In this document: positions 11,837 through 23,950 of the stretch, in pieces
How the letters are laid out: each line of letters begins with the position of its first letter
Numbering within the stretch: the stretch's first letter is position 1
From: Abelmoschus esculentus
Lineage: Eukaryota > Streptophyta > Magnoliopsida > Malvales > Malvaceae
NCBI GenBank assembly: GCA_035048815.1
Contig: JAUCBN010000046.1
Span: 10,828,999-10,892,998, forward strand
Length of the DNA: 64,000 nt
Direction: 5' to 3'
Translations under genes and position numbers: made by a program
Notes under the pieces: model-generated
Database searches by the model: none
The model's input: only the letters and a program-made list of their open reading frames with translations
What the model was told of the DNA's origin: nothing

Positions 11837-12758
11837 ATTCTTTATCCTTAATTCAATATTACTTGCTTTTGCTGTCATTATTTGTTGTTTATTATATTCA
11901 TATTTTGTTTTGTCGCGTATTTCTTCAAATATAAAGCATTGAGGACAATGCTTGGTTTGAGTTTGGGGATGCAGGTTCACTGCCAAGACAGTAATTTACT
12001 GCTGCGGCCTTGCCAAAAGGGGAGTATCCCAGTGATTTTTTTTATTTTTTCATGCTCCCTGCCGTACTTGAATTAACTACCTACACTTTTGCACTGCTTA
12101 TCATCAGTATTGCCTTAGTTTATTCTTTAAGGCTATAGAAATCTTTCTCCTTACCATGATTAGGGCCTGTTAAGAGGGCTTAACCTTAGGATGCTTAAGG
12201 ATGAAAACTTAGAAGGTTACTATAGGAAGAACTTTAAACACTTTTGGGACTTGTTAAATTATAGGAGTTCTTTTAATGAACTTAGGTGATAAAGACTTAG
12301 ATTTTTGGAAAAGTAACTAGAGGTGCCTACCACCGGCTCTAGAAAGTCTCTTCTTCATGCTAGAGGTGCCCGAAATTGGCTCTAGTATGTTTTAAGGAGT
12401 ATTAAAAAGAAAGAAGGAATTTAGTGAAAAGAAAAACACAAGTCTTTGAGGTGCCTAAAATTGGCTCAAGATTTGGTGTTTGAAAAGAAGAGAAACACTT
12501 AACCAAATTCTATTTGTCTTGAACTTAGAGTTTGTCTAAGAAAGCCTTTAATCAACTTGTCCATAAAAACGCACACACTCACAATTCTTATAGTTTGTTT
12601 CTAGGAAAACCCTTGGACAACCGAATGGTTAAGGCTTAAGAATAGGCCTAGTTATGGTGGGGAGAATAGATGGACATGTAAGATCAAGAGAGAGTAGAGT
12701 TCGGCAAATTGATGGTTTGCATTGCTTGAGGACAAACAATAGTTCGAGTTTGGGGGTG
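11837..12758 (+). other. 3' untranslated region and polypurine tract of the Athila-like element
   Basis: Non-coding. A short quasi-repeat is visible at 12320-12480 (GAGGTGCCTA...TTGGCTCTAG type, three copies). The tract TTTGGGGGTG at 12749-12758 directly precedes the 3' LTR and would prime plus-strand synthesis. Confidence 0.75.
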
Positions 12759-14083
12759 TGATAAGTGCTCAACACACTATCACTTTCTACTCCTTTTATG
12801 GGCATTAATCACCGAATATACACCCACTTGGACCAATGCATGTGCTTAATGTGATATATTTAGAAGTTATACTCATTTAGATAATATTTATAGAAAAAGG
12901 CACGTTTTACTGCATTTTCATATCTGTGCAGGAGAACCAGTGCCGCGACAGCGACAAGGCCGAGGTAGGACCTAATGCCGAGGCAGCAGCAAAGAGACAG
13001 GAAGCAAGACTGTAGGCTATGGAAAGATAAAAATCCAAGGAACGTGTCTGGACTCAAAGCCCATGAATTGAAGTTGTCTAGCATTAGGAAAAGCCCAAGG
13101 AAAGACCATGCGGGAAAAACCCCTTAGCCGAATCAAACTTGGAAATATTTTAATTATGTACTTGACTTGTTCCCTACTCCAAGTTGTATTCTACTTAGGA
13201 AAGGTTTGCCCTAGGTCTAGCCTATATAAAGACCTAGCCACCCAATGTACTTGAGACGGAATACCTAGGGAGAGAGAGACGATGTTTATACTTGTCTTCT
13301 TCTTCTCCATTATGTTCTAAACCTTCTTAGGGATTAGGTGAAGGTTGTCGAGTATATGTGAGAGGAGATTGTACTTTGTCTTTGATTCAATGCAATAAAA
13401 TTATCAAGGTTTGCTTATCCTTTGTTATTCCTTGTTCTCACATTTGAGCTCGGGAGAGGAAAGTGTGAGTCATCCATTTATCTAAGCTCGGGAGAGTTAG
13501 ATTCACGAAAGGGATAAGTACGGTGTTTCAATCGCAAAATACTAACTCGGCCTAGGGATAGGTTAAGAGTTTCAGCGGCTAAAAGAAGTGTGAGATTGGT
13601 TGGTGAGTATAATTGGTTCACGCCGGGAGGTATCATCAAGGACTAGTCATCAACAACACTCTGACTTAGGGATAAGCAGAGTCATCCAAGGACACTTTGT
13701 CGAACTTTGGTAACGTCTACCCACGAGCAAGGGATTGCCGCGGCGGATAGTATTGTCGCTGCCGAGGCAGTAAACTGCAGTGCTGCCGAGGCAGTGATAT
13801 ACAATTGCATTGAGCAGAGACAAGTCAATCAAATCCACAATACAACGCAACTGGATCCTGACCCATCTTTCTCTATTATTCCAACTCTTTATTTTTATTT
13901 AGTTATTTTAGTTTAGATAAACCAACTCAAATCACTTGTGTTTTTACTTTTCTACAGAACAAAAAGGTGAAGGAAGCATATTAAGTCTACCGGTCCCTGA
14001 GGAGACAATAATCCGATAATACTTATCACGTATTACTTTCGATGTGTCCACTTGCACTAAATGCGCACTTTTGACACGCGACA
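12759..14083 (+). repeat. 3' LTR of the Athila-like element
   Basis: Same ends as the 5' LTR. It holds short indels relative to it and about 3% substitutions, many of them C/T or G/A. Confidence 0.9.
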
Positions 14084-14230
14084 CATTCCGAGTATGGGAT
14101 TTGGAGGATCCCGATGTTGTGTGGACACGGACCCTACTCAGAGTGTAGGATCCCGATGTTGTGAGGACGCGGGCCTCACTCGTAGTGTAGGATCCCGATG
14201 CTGTGTGGACGCGTGCCTCACTACCTTGTG
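14084..14230 (+). repeat. Tandem GATCCCGATG...GCGGGCCTC hairpin units of the outer LTR
   Basis: Three to four units of ~50 bases each contain GGATCCCGATG, ~12 bases, then GGACGCGGGCCTC. Within a unit, (G)AGGATCCCG can pair with CGGGCCT(C), so each unit is a potential stem-loop. One further unit lies left of the nested insertion at 5838-5870, and the inverse copies are at 48037-48230. Confidence 0.6.
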
Positions 14231-14785
14231 TTTGATTTTGGTTGGCACGTGTATGTTGTGTGTGTTAGTGTACATCTCTTTATGCCATGTGTTAGGCGAG
14301 TTGTTAGAAGTCTTTTTGTGCACTCTTCACTATACTATCTTGCTTGCTCATTTTATGATACTTATGACTTGTTAGAGGTGTGATGTACCACTGAGCTTGT
14401 TAGCTCAGCGTGCGGAATTGTGGTTTCTCCGTGCGTAGGTAACAGTTAGCTTTGGAAGGGCACATCGAGGAAGGACTTCCCAGCATCGGAGCCATTTTAT
14501 GAGTACAGTACTTGATCTTCAGTAGGACATAATGTATTCATAGGACCTTACCACATATCAAGTCTTTATCTTTACTTTGGATTTTATTTTGAGTCGGATA
14601 ACGTATTTTGAAAAGAGCTCTTATTTTGTAAACACTTTAATATATTTTATTTTGACTTACGTGGATATATGAAACGTGACATTTTAAGTATTCGAACACG
14701 TGCTTTTAAAGCGGATTTTTGATGAGCGGGTTTTAGGTGACCCGAATGTGGCACTTCGGATCTGGATTCGGTTCGGGGTGTTACA

Positions 14786-17700
14786 TTGATATACAATACT
14801 GTTCAATAAATAATGTTCTTTATTAACTTTTTTTAAATTAGTTTTTTAAATTTTCACTATAATTACATTAAATATTTTAAATAATTAAATTTTATAAAAT
14901 ATATATATTTAAAGTCTACTTGATTATAGGTTTTTAAAATATATTTTGTTTATATTTTTATCGATAATAAATTTTAAATAATTATGAGTTAAAGTTAAAA
15001 AAGTTTAACTTAAAAATAATAATAAAGGACAATATTTACGGAACTAGAGGAGTATTAATTAAAGATAAATTTTAAATACATTGATATGGTGTAATTATTT
15101 ATTAATCATTGATATCAACGATGTTAGCGGGTTGATCGGAGGACACGACAGAAAAAAAATAATTTATTAATTATTGACACGTCATTACTTTATGTTTTGT
15201 GATTCATCAGTTTATGTATTCAAGGGCAAAATAAGTAATAAAAGATTATTTCAATCAAGATTATTGAATAGGACATGTGTGAATAAGACATAAAATGAAC
15301 TTGGTAGAATATATTGTTTTGATGCTATCTCATTGGTTTCATGATTTACATTATTATCATTTGATGTTGCAAGTTCGTTACCTTACTAGGTTATATAAAC
15401 TTAATGTATTTATTTTTATACATATCTTAGATTTAAATATTTTCGAAAAATGATTGTGGTTGAACGTTGTAAATCACATTGTAAAATTTTTAAGTAAAGT
15501 ATTAGCTTAGTTTATAACTCTTAAAATAGTTGACATATGATACAAGTATATTCACTTTAATTTTCTATGTGTGATTTATAATTTTAAAACATAAAACGAT
15601 TTAGTTACGTGAGGTTTATAAATTAAATCTATTAAGACAAGAATATTAATAAATGGATTATTGACACGTCAATACTCAATATAATGTATTTATATATATA
15701 CATGTATTGACATTGAGTGTAAGTTAACATATTTGATAAAAGTAGATCTTATTAAGGTATTGAAAATATGATTTAAATGGTATTATTAGACACTCGATAG
15801 ACCAAAAGTAGTAAATGAATTCACATAGCTTTAAAATTTAGCACACAATAAGATATATGTATAAGAATAGTACTTGTATATTTTCATAAACATCCAACAC
15901 TATTTAAGCGTTCAAATCATATAAAAATTAAAATTAAATTATTATCATATAAAACGTACCGATACTGATAATAGTGTATAATACGATCATATAATTAACA
16001 ATTGTCAATACAAGTTTTGTCTATATCAAAACATAATGTATTGTATAGGCGTACTGATATTGTATATTGAGTATCAATATTAATATAAGTATTTCAGTTA
16101 TTAGTTTATGAGTAAGTTATAAACTTACAAAAGGGTAACTAAAAATAAATGACTAAATAGATCTTGAACAAACTACGATAAGTATGAAACTGGACATGTA
16201 TGTTGCATACATATTAAATTACATGTTGGTATTACTAAATTTATATATAGACTCAAGACAGCTTACTTTTTAGGTTAGTCTAATGTTAAATTAATTCTCT
16301 TAATAAAATTCAATTGAGATAAAATTTCTCCCATAAGATAAAAATGTTATGAATTTTATGTTGTTAAGGATAATTATAGATGAAAACATAAAGAGTAGAA
16401 ATTATAAATTAGTTTCTAAAACAAGGGTTAAATTAAACAATCAAAAACGATATTATATTTAGTCCAAAATGAACATATAAAATGATATCGATATAAATTA
16501 CATTGAAATGAAGTAAAATCAGTAGAATAATATTTTTTCTCTCAAATTTTAAATTATCATAAAAACAATTATTATTATTGATCATCAGTAATATTCTTTA
16601 ATCTATTTTTTTATCAAATCGAAAAAATAGTATTACATTTTGAGTTTTGTATATTTTCTATCAATAGTGAAGATTTATTTATGATGTAATTAATAATTAT
16701 CACAGACAGTATTAAAATAGTGACAAAATAGTAATACGTCACAATTATCAATTTTATTAATGTTACAAATAATTTATGTCACAATTAATATTTTTTACGA
16801 TGAAAATCTTCATCATCACAATATATCATCACTAAATGTCATATTTGTTGTAGTATTCCCATTTATCCCTACCCGCAATCACCCGTGATTTTTCCATAAT
16901 TTTCTCATTGAGTTCTCATATATTTTTGTTGTTGTCAAAGTTGCTTTGTTACTGTATAAATATATTTCTTCATCGTTTTTATACTCTACATGTTAATTAG
17001 CTGGTTGCTTTTGACTTGAAAGAGGAAGGTTTCCTCTTCCACTTCTTTTATTGTTTTAATCTTTATTCATTTTTCTATTTATGTTTTTTTCGAAGATCTC
17101 TCTTTGTTTTCTTTGTTGAGAATCAGACTAAAAGGATAAAAATTTTACACGCATATTCGGTGGATCCATGCTTTGAATAGGGTGGGTCCGTATCCACCCT
17201 GAACTTTTCAAAGTTCACATATTTTCCTTTAATTTTCTTAATTTTATAAATTAGTCCTCATGTTTTTATAATATTTAAACTTTGTGCTCATCCTGAGATT
17301 TTAAAATTTCATATATGTTCACCCTTAAATAAATTTCTAGATCTGCCACTACGCATATCACCATTATTGATCACTTAAGTAAGCAACACTTTGAACAATT
17401 TTTTTGGGTTGTTGAGAGGGCGGAGATGTAAGAAATTGGTTAAGTGTTTCAAGGGTTTGATCTGGGTTCTGTTCTAGTCTTGTTTGGAATGTATGGTTCT
17501 TTATAAGGGATGAATGGGATAAGGGTACGTGTCAATCGAGGAAGACAAGTGTCTTGGTGAATTGTCGTGGCTCGGGTGTTAATGTGGATCGTGTACATCA
17601 TCATGTGGTTTGAGGTAACGTTCGCATATTGAGTTCATAACAGATCATAATTGGTTGTTTGCACGATGATGATCCGCTAATATTACAGAAAGACATTCGC

Positions 17701-18410
17701 ATGTTGAGTTTACAATATATCATAATTGATTGTTCGTACAGTCGTGATTTACATAATACTAACTATTTTATACCTTAAAAATTAAAATTCATATCAAATT
17801 TTAAATCTACATTTTTATTATCAAAGCATATCCAAGACACCCGAGAGGACAGAATTTCTATACTATTCTTTAGTCTTCCGTCTGCCATTGGCCTTTGCAT
17901 CTGTCCACTATTCGTGATTAAATCAATAGGAATTCATTCCCATCCCAACCTCACTTGCTTCTTATTCCCTCTAAATATGCCTAATGGCATCCACACTTTT
18001 ATTGAAAAATCTTTTACCATGGGAATTAACTTTATATACGATACTAAGTATATATATTGAATTTCATTTTGGTACTTATCCTTATTATTGCTGACATATA
18101 AAAGAATGTGAATACAGTCACACTTAAAGGTGTATATTTTTCTATCATTATAAGTGAAAAGAGATTGAATAATTGAAGTATTATATAAAATATAATTCAT
18201 ATTATAAAATTATATCCCTTTTATTTTTAATGTTTTTTATTATAAAATATCATTTTTTTTATTTGTAACCCTTTAAAAAACATATACGTACTATTAAACT
18301 TGAGTTTCTTAAAAATAATAATTCTTTTTTCTTTAAAAGAAACTATTAGATTAACCTGTTCTTCATGATATTTATGATCTTATCAAATAATATTTTTTAT
18401 CTTATCTATT
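14786..18410. other. AT-rich intergenic sequence with minor repeats, no gene seen
   Basis: I find no coding exon. Two TTATTGACACGTCA-type phrases (15164 and 15658) hint at degraded repeats. A degenerate duplication of about 80-90 bases is visible at 17611-17752 (units start TTCGCATATTGAGTT and TTCGCATGTTGAGTT). The 17250-17350 stretch has wording typical of old transposon ends but no boundary I can place. Confidence 0.4.
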
Positions 18411-18613
18411 TCAAGATAAACCTTTAGATTTTTTTATATATCATTAAATAAATAATTCTTGATAAATAAAATTATAAATGACGTGATAAATTAAAACTAT
18501 TTAATATTTTTTTCAAGATAAACCTTTAGATTTTTTATATATCATTAAATAAATAATTCTTGATAAATAAAATTATAAATGACGTGATAAACTAAAACTA
18601 TTTAATATTTTTT
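18411..18613. repeat. Tandem duplication, period ~102 bp
   Basis: Two adjacent, nearly identical ~100-base copies (18411-18512 and 18513-18613), each starting TCAAGATAAACCTTTAGATT and holding AAATGACGTGATAAA. High identity suggests a recent event. Confidence 0.85.
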
Positions 18614-18731
18614 TTCTCTTTTTAACTAAGATCGATCAATAAATTTAATTATATCTTAAATTTATTAATTACCGTTATTTTTATTAATAGAAAGCAATTA
18701 TACTCTCATTTATTACTTACTATTTGAATTA

Positions 18732-21700
18732 CCCCAAATATTGATGTTGGAAAAATATTTTTCCAAATATTGATGTTTCAACAGTGAAATTAAAGACGGA
18801 GCCAAAAGTTATCGTTTTTTTAATAGTGTTTAGAAAAATTAAAGGATAAAGATGAGCCTTTTGGCTCCGTCTTTGAACAGTGCAAGAAACTGTTGAAAGA
18901 CGGATCCAAAAGGCTCCGACTTTGACTTTTCTCAGCCTTTCCTGATGCGCACAGTGGCACAGTGGTGAGCAGGCACTACACAGTGCAGGCACAGAGCAGC
19001 AGTGCAGTGCAAGGCAGAGCAGTAGCGGGTGTGAAATAATTAACCTTGAGCAGACCCGTGAATAGCATAGAAATAGATAAAATTATAGTGTTGAACGGGT
19101 AAATGGGGTGTGAAATAATTAAAGTAGTAGATGAGAAGTATGGTTGAGATTGTTTTATTTGTTGATAAATAGAGTAGAAGGATGTAAAAAAATTATGTTG
19201 TTGAGTTGATAAAATTTGAAAGAGTAAGAGGTTGAAGAAGAAGGAGAAAAAATAATTTAAGGGAAAGAAATTTTTATAAGTATTAATTTTTGTTGTTGTT
19301 GTTGTTATTGAATATTTCTAATTTACTTTATAGACTTAATGTTTTTTTTATATATGTATGTATTGGGATATTATTGTTATATTGCTATAGTTTGAAAAAG
19401 AAGATTTTTTTAATTATTAATTAATTTTTTTGAATATTTATTTATAATAGGTTTGGGTTGTTTAATAGTTTGAAGAAGAAGAAGGATTCGAATAAACAAA
19501 ATTGTAAGTATTTTAATAATTTTTATAATTATTATATTTTTTATGTGTTATTTGAAAGAAAGAAAGAAATAGGAAAATTTGAAATATATTTTGAATTTAT
19601 TTAAAATCAAGTATGTGTTGATTTGAAGAGAAATATATTTTATAGATTTGAGTTGAGCTGAGTTGATTAGGAGGAAGAAGATGGATAGGAAAATATCTTA
19701 ATTTAATATTGGATTTGTAAGAATAAGATTAATTTATTAATATTATTTTAATTTTTTAGTTTAATATTTGTAGGTAGGAAAATTTTAGGATTAATTTATT
19801 AATATTATTTTAATTTTTTAGTTTAATAATTACATAGAAAATATTAGGAAAATTTAATATTTTATGTTATTTTAGGGAAAATTCTATTTAAAATGGAAAA
19901 TTTTCCGTTTATTATTAGAGAAAATTTATTATTTAAAATAATAATATTATTTTAATTTATTATTTTATGTTATTTTAGGGAAAATTTATTAGTTTAATTT
20001 TATTTAAAATAAAAGTTTATTTATTAATTAATATTTGTAAGATGTATTAGTTTAATTTTATTTAAAATTTATTAGTGAATTTTCCATTATTATTTTAAAC
20101 AAAATTCTTGCAAAATTCTTGCTAAATAATTTTGAATCTTTATGGAAAATCAAGAATTAGTATTACTTTATTTTTATGGAATTAAGAATTAGTATTATTA
20201 TTGATTGATTAGTATTAATTTTTTTGAATTTTTTATTAACAAAATTAATTATTTAGCAGATGACTGAGCATGCTCCTGTTTTGTATTTAGAGGATTAACA
20301 TATTACGAGCCTCCCTGTTATGATATGGTAAAATCTTTTAATTTATATTTTATCAGTTTATTTATATTTTTTTTAACATTTTGGGTTTAATTATAGGATA
20401 TGGAGGAAACATTTAAACACCACCGATCTATGATAGCAACTTCGTTAGATGATCGGATTTTGCATTCATTGCGTATTGCTGGATTTTATTATGCGACATT
20501 TCTTCGGGGTTATAAGCTTATTACAAGATTGATTACAGCTCTAATCGAGCGGTGAAGACCCAAGACGTATACGTTTCATATGCCCTGTGGAGAATGCACA
20601 ATCACTCTACAGGATGTTGTGTACCTTATTGGTTTCCCTGTCAACGAAAATTTGTTGATTGAGCGTATACATGGTTCAACAGTCGAGATCTGTGAAATGT
20701 ATCTCGGAAAAGTTCTATATGAAACTAATGTTAAAGGTTCTCGTGTCAAGCTGAGTTGGTTAGAGAAGGAATTTAGTCTGAATGAGTACAGTACGGTTGA
20801 ACATATTTATCAAGTGAGCCGAGCTTATATTCTACAGATGATTGGTGGTATTTTAATGCCTGATAAATCTGGAAATTTAATTAGTGTTTGATATTTGAAA
20901 TTTTTGAGCATACCTTAGGAATCCGGTTTGAAATATAGTTGGGGGTCCTCCATATTAGCGTGCTTGTATCGTGAGTTATGCAAGGACGCTATAGTCAAAA
21001 AGGGTAAAAAGTTAGGTGGTATTGGTGAATGTCTACTCTTATGCAAGCATGGGCTTGGCAGCGACTTCCATTCTTCACACTAGTGACCTGATCACGTATT
21101 CAGTTTTCTCTCTCTGCAAGGTGAATAATTTATGATAAGCTCTACATTATTTTTTTAAACGTAATGTTGTAGATTCATGCTAATTTTTTATTTGTATATA
21201 GATGGTGCGAGGAAAATCACGAAACTGGATTGGTGCACATTAATGTTAGAGTCTTTTGATCTCTTATATATTCATATTGTCAAGATCATGTACTGAATTT
21301 ATTTTTTAATTCTTTAAATATTTTATTTCTTATTGCATCCATAATGTAGTATGATACTGATTGAAAAATTTTATTTTTCAGTTTATTTGGCAAGCGTACG
21401 ATGATGATTAAATTTTTGTACTTGATTATCTCATAATGAATTCAGCTTTATGGTTTATTGTTGCACCATTGATCCATTTTTTATGGTAGAGTTTCAATTT
21501 GAAGATAGAGTGATGAGACAATTTGGTTTCCACCAGCCTATTTCGCTTATTCCACGTGAGTATTATTATCTTCATGCGCTTGATGGACGTGGTAGAGCAG
21601 ATATAGATTGGGAAGCCGTACATATTGTATTTATTTCTCTATGACACAATAGAGCTCTATCGATGCCAGAGAGACTTCCAATAGAAGCTGGTGATTATGA

Positions 21701-23223
21701 TTTTGAGAGTTTAGAGTACCTTATTTAGTATCGTTCTAATGGGAAGCCGTACTTAACAACTCCCGAAGGAAGAGAAGAATGTAGAAGATGGAAGAAAAAA
21801 TATGATGGTAAAGGCAAATGCTCCAAGACAATTGTTGGCTCATCTTCGAATACAAATTTAGGAGTCGTAACCCCTAAGGTTGGCCAACCACATGGGAGCA
21901 TGAGGTAATTATTACTGCTGTATGGGTAAAAGAACCAGCTTCTACATATGCGCCTCTAGAAGAGCATCCAGAAGTACAAGTAGAAGAGCAACCAGAATGT
22001 CAACCAGAAATGGATCATAACTCTTCAGGTTATTTGGGTTTTGACGAAACCGGTTTATATAGGCCAGAGTTTCTACCATCGTAGTCTCCCACTTTCGTTT
22101 ATAACGATGTCCATGATTTATGAAATGCAAAATTTGTTGCATTCACCAGATATAATGGGAGGAACCGCAAGTTCTATGTTCATAATACCGCCAGCTTATA
22201 CCGTTGTTAATGAAAAGGTTGATGAAGAGGAAGCACCACAGAGACCACAACGTATTCGAAGACCACCACAAAATTCCAGAATCAATTTTCACCATTTGAT
22301 CGTTGTAATACATGATCGTCAAAAATCTATCTTCGCTAATTTTATCTGCATATTCGAAATAAATTTATAAAATTTCAAAACTAAACACAATAAAATTCAA
22401 CATATACATAAAAATAAATTCAAAAAAAACTAACAAATATTAATTTCAAATACATAAATATAAATTCAAATATAAAAAATACAGTAGAAAAATATAATAT
22501 AAAATCTTGACAAAACAAAATAAAGCAACTAACAAATAAAAGTATATTGAATAGAAATATCAACTCTAAAATGAAACAAAAAAATAACGAAGAACTTACA
22601 AATATTTTCAAAACTTCAGTAAAAATTTTAATTTTCTCTCCTCTTCAACCTACAACTCTCAGAAAAAATATCAACTCTTCAACTTTCAGCACTGGAAAAT
22701 TCTTTCAGCACCTATCCCTTTATAAAACATCAGAAAAAATATAAATAATCCTAATAATATAAACAAAGAAAAATATTGTTGTCTGCCAATCTAAAACCCT
22801 ATAACTAGACATGCATGCATTTAAAACCAAAACTCTTACAACACATTTTCATCCCATCACCCTATCATACTAATTAATTTTCATCTCTAGTCTCATCACC
22901 CAATTACTTTCGCCTGTCTGATTCTCTGTTAAAGTCAGAGCCTAAAGATCATGTCCCTCTACAGTGCACACATGTGTGTCTGCTTTTCTACCACTGCCTG
23001 TTGCGCACCTGATTAAAGCAGGATAAAGAGTGAAATCGGAGCCTAATGGCTCCGTCTTCCAACAATGTTTGTTACTGTTCAAAGGCGGAGCCATTTGACT
23101 TGTCTCTCATCAGCTCCAATTCATTTTCCCTGTTCAAAGTCGGTGCCTAAAGCATCCAACTTTGGATGCACTGTAGAAATATTAATATTTCGGGAAAAAT
23201 TTTCCCAACATTAATATTTGGGG
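18732..23223 (+). mobile_element. Long-TIR DNA element carrying a plant-mobile-domain gene (MULE-like)
   Basis: The left end (CCCCAAATATTGATGTTGGA, a poly-T block, then CAACAGTG) is matched by the inverse of the right end (CCCCAAATATTAATGTTGGG... CTACAGTG). Similarity continues inward for ~400 bases as degraded inverted repeats. Subterminal copies of GACGGAGCC and its inverse GGCTCCGTC cluster at both ends (18800-18930 and 23030-23150), typical of binding sites in Mutator- or CACTA-type elements. No transposase was seen; the only gene is a broken MAIN-like frame. The target duplication was not identified, so ends are approximate and the superfamily is inferred. Confidence 0.6.
20260..22290 (+). 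pseudogene. Plant mobile domain (PMD, MAIN-LIKE type) pseudogene
   Basis: Several segments in order match the PMD/MAIN-like family. A short exon starts at the ATG at 20260 (EHAPVLYLED). An exon from about 20400 reads LDDRILHSLRIAGFY, LITALIER and PKTYTFHMPCGECTITLQDV. Later pieces read AYILQMIGGILMPDKSGN (20823-20876), CLYRELCKDA (~20965), LMQAWAWQRLPFF (~21040), FEDRVMRQFGFHQPI (21498-21542) and PQRPQRIRRPP (~22237). Known family members act in silencing and genome stability or ride in transposons. The copy is dead: the Trp usual before RPKTYTFH is TGA (~20552), there is a stop in the first exon, and stops and frameshifts follow after 20890. It lies inside the long-TIR element and is presumably its cargo. 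Confidence 0.75.
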
Positions 23224-23428
23224 AGTTATTTTCCTCAACACCAATATTCCCCAGAATTTTCCAGTGTTGTCGGATATCTCATGACTTTATCCATCCAACA
23301 TCAAATGCTTTTTATTTTTACAATTAATTAATTATTTAATTTTAATGGGATAATAAAAATTTATTTCAGTAGTAGTTGATAAGCTAATTTTAATGGAAAA
23401 ATGAAAATTTTAATAATATTTTAGAATA
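23224..23428. other. AT-rich spacer between two elements
   Basis: Contains a third copy of the terminal wording of the preceding element (CAATATTCCCCAGAA, ~23262) but no gene. It ends with the 12-base direct repeat at 23417-23428 that flanks the next MITE. Confidence 0.4.
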
Positions 23429-23726
23429 TAAGGGGACGTAGATATATTTTGTCACGGTAATTTTTACAATAAAAAAAGTAAAATGTCATGTGCACATGAC
23501 ATTATCTTTAAAATAATTTTAAAAAATTCTTTATTCGTATATAATTGTTAGCTGAACAATAATTTAGAGGATTATTTTAAACGTAACGCTATGTATATAT
23601 GAGATTTTATTTCTAAATAATAACTTAAAAATATTTTAAAAGATAACGTAATATACAAATAATGTTTCGCTCTTTTACCGTAAAAATTATTATAAATAAC
23701 AAAATATACTTTCATTCCTCCTCTTA
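23429..23726. mobile_element. MITE (298 bp) with long direct flank duplication
   Basis: The ends are inverted: TAAGGGGACGTAG on the left, TAAGAGGAGGAATG as inverse of the right, followed by shared TATATTTTGT and TAATTTTTAC blocks. It is flanked by the exact 12-base direct repeat TATTTTAGAATA (23417-23428 and 23727-23738). A perfect 22-base palindrome centred on TGCA sits at 23482-23503. Non-coding. The nine innermost bases of the flank could be a 9-bp MULE duplication. Confidence 0.7.
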
Positions 23727-23950
23727 TATTTTAGAATAATGTTGAGGATTGTATTATTTCCCTAAAATTGTCCGTTGATAAGGATAAATACTCTTTAATT
23801 GTAAATAAAAAAACAGATAATAATATATTCAAATAATAAATAATAATTAGTAAAAATTCAAACAAGGAATGGCAGTAGACTCAATTGGAAAATTGAGCAA
23901 TCCGACCCATCACTTTTCCCGAGATACCTTATTTCCTCTTTTATTCTTTA

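Larger units (their letters stand above)
5887..14083 (+). mobile_element. Athila-like non-autonomous Ty3/gypsy LTR retrotransposon
   Basis: The element is structurally complete: two LTRs (5887-7209 and 12759-14083), a primer-binding site for tRNA-Asp (7216-7233), a polypurine tract (12749-12758), and the exact 5-bp duplication CATTC (5882-5886 and 14084-14088). It encodes a gag-protease frame (7308-9845) and a second frame (10303-11836), but nothing resembling reverse transcriptase, RNase H or integrase lies between them. It must therefore depend on a partner element. The tRNA-Asp primer site, the protease with a D-L-G active-site triplet and the extra C-terminal ORF are known features of the Athila group. 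By eye the LTRs differ at about 35-40 positions (~3%), so the insertion is fairly recent. All frames now carry stops. Confidence 0.88.
4487..14785 (+). mobile_element. Old solo LTR (~2.1 kb), split by a nested Athila-like element
   Basis: The block starts TGTAACGACCCGG and ends GGGGTGTTACA, giving the TG...CA ends of an LTR, and is flanked by the exact 5-bp duplication TTGAT (4482-4486 and 14786-14790). Removing the inner element (5887-14083 plus one CATTC copy) leaves about 2,097 bases with no coding sequence and no second LTR, so it is best read as a solo LTR left by LTR-LTR recombination. It contains a palindrome cluster (5264-5545) and tandem hairpin units on both sides of the nested insertion. 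Terminal motifs suggest a Ty3/gypsy Tekay/Del-type LTR, but that lineage call is inference. Relatives appear in inverse orientation at 46486-49730 and, more diverged, at 55916-59119. Confidence 0.8.
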
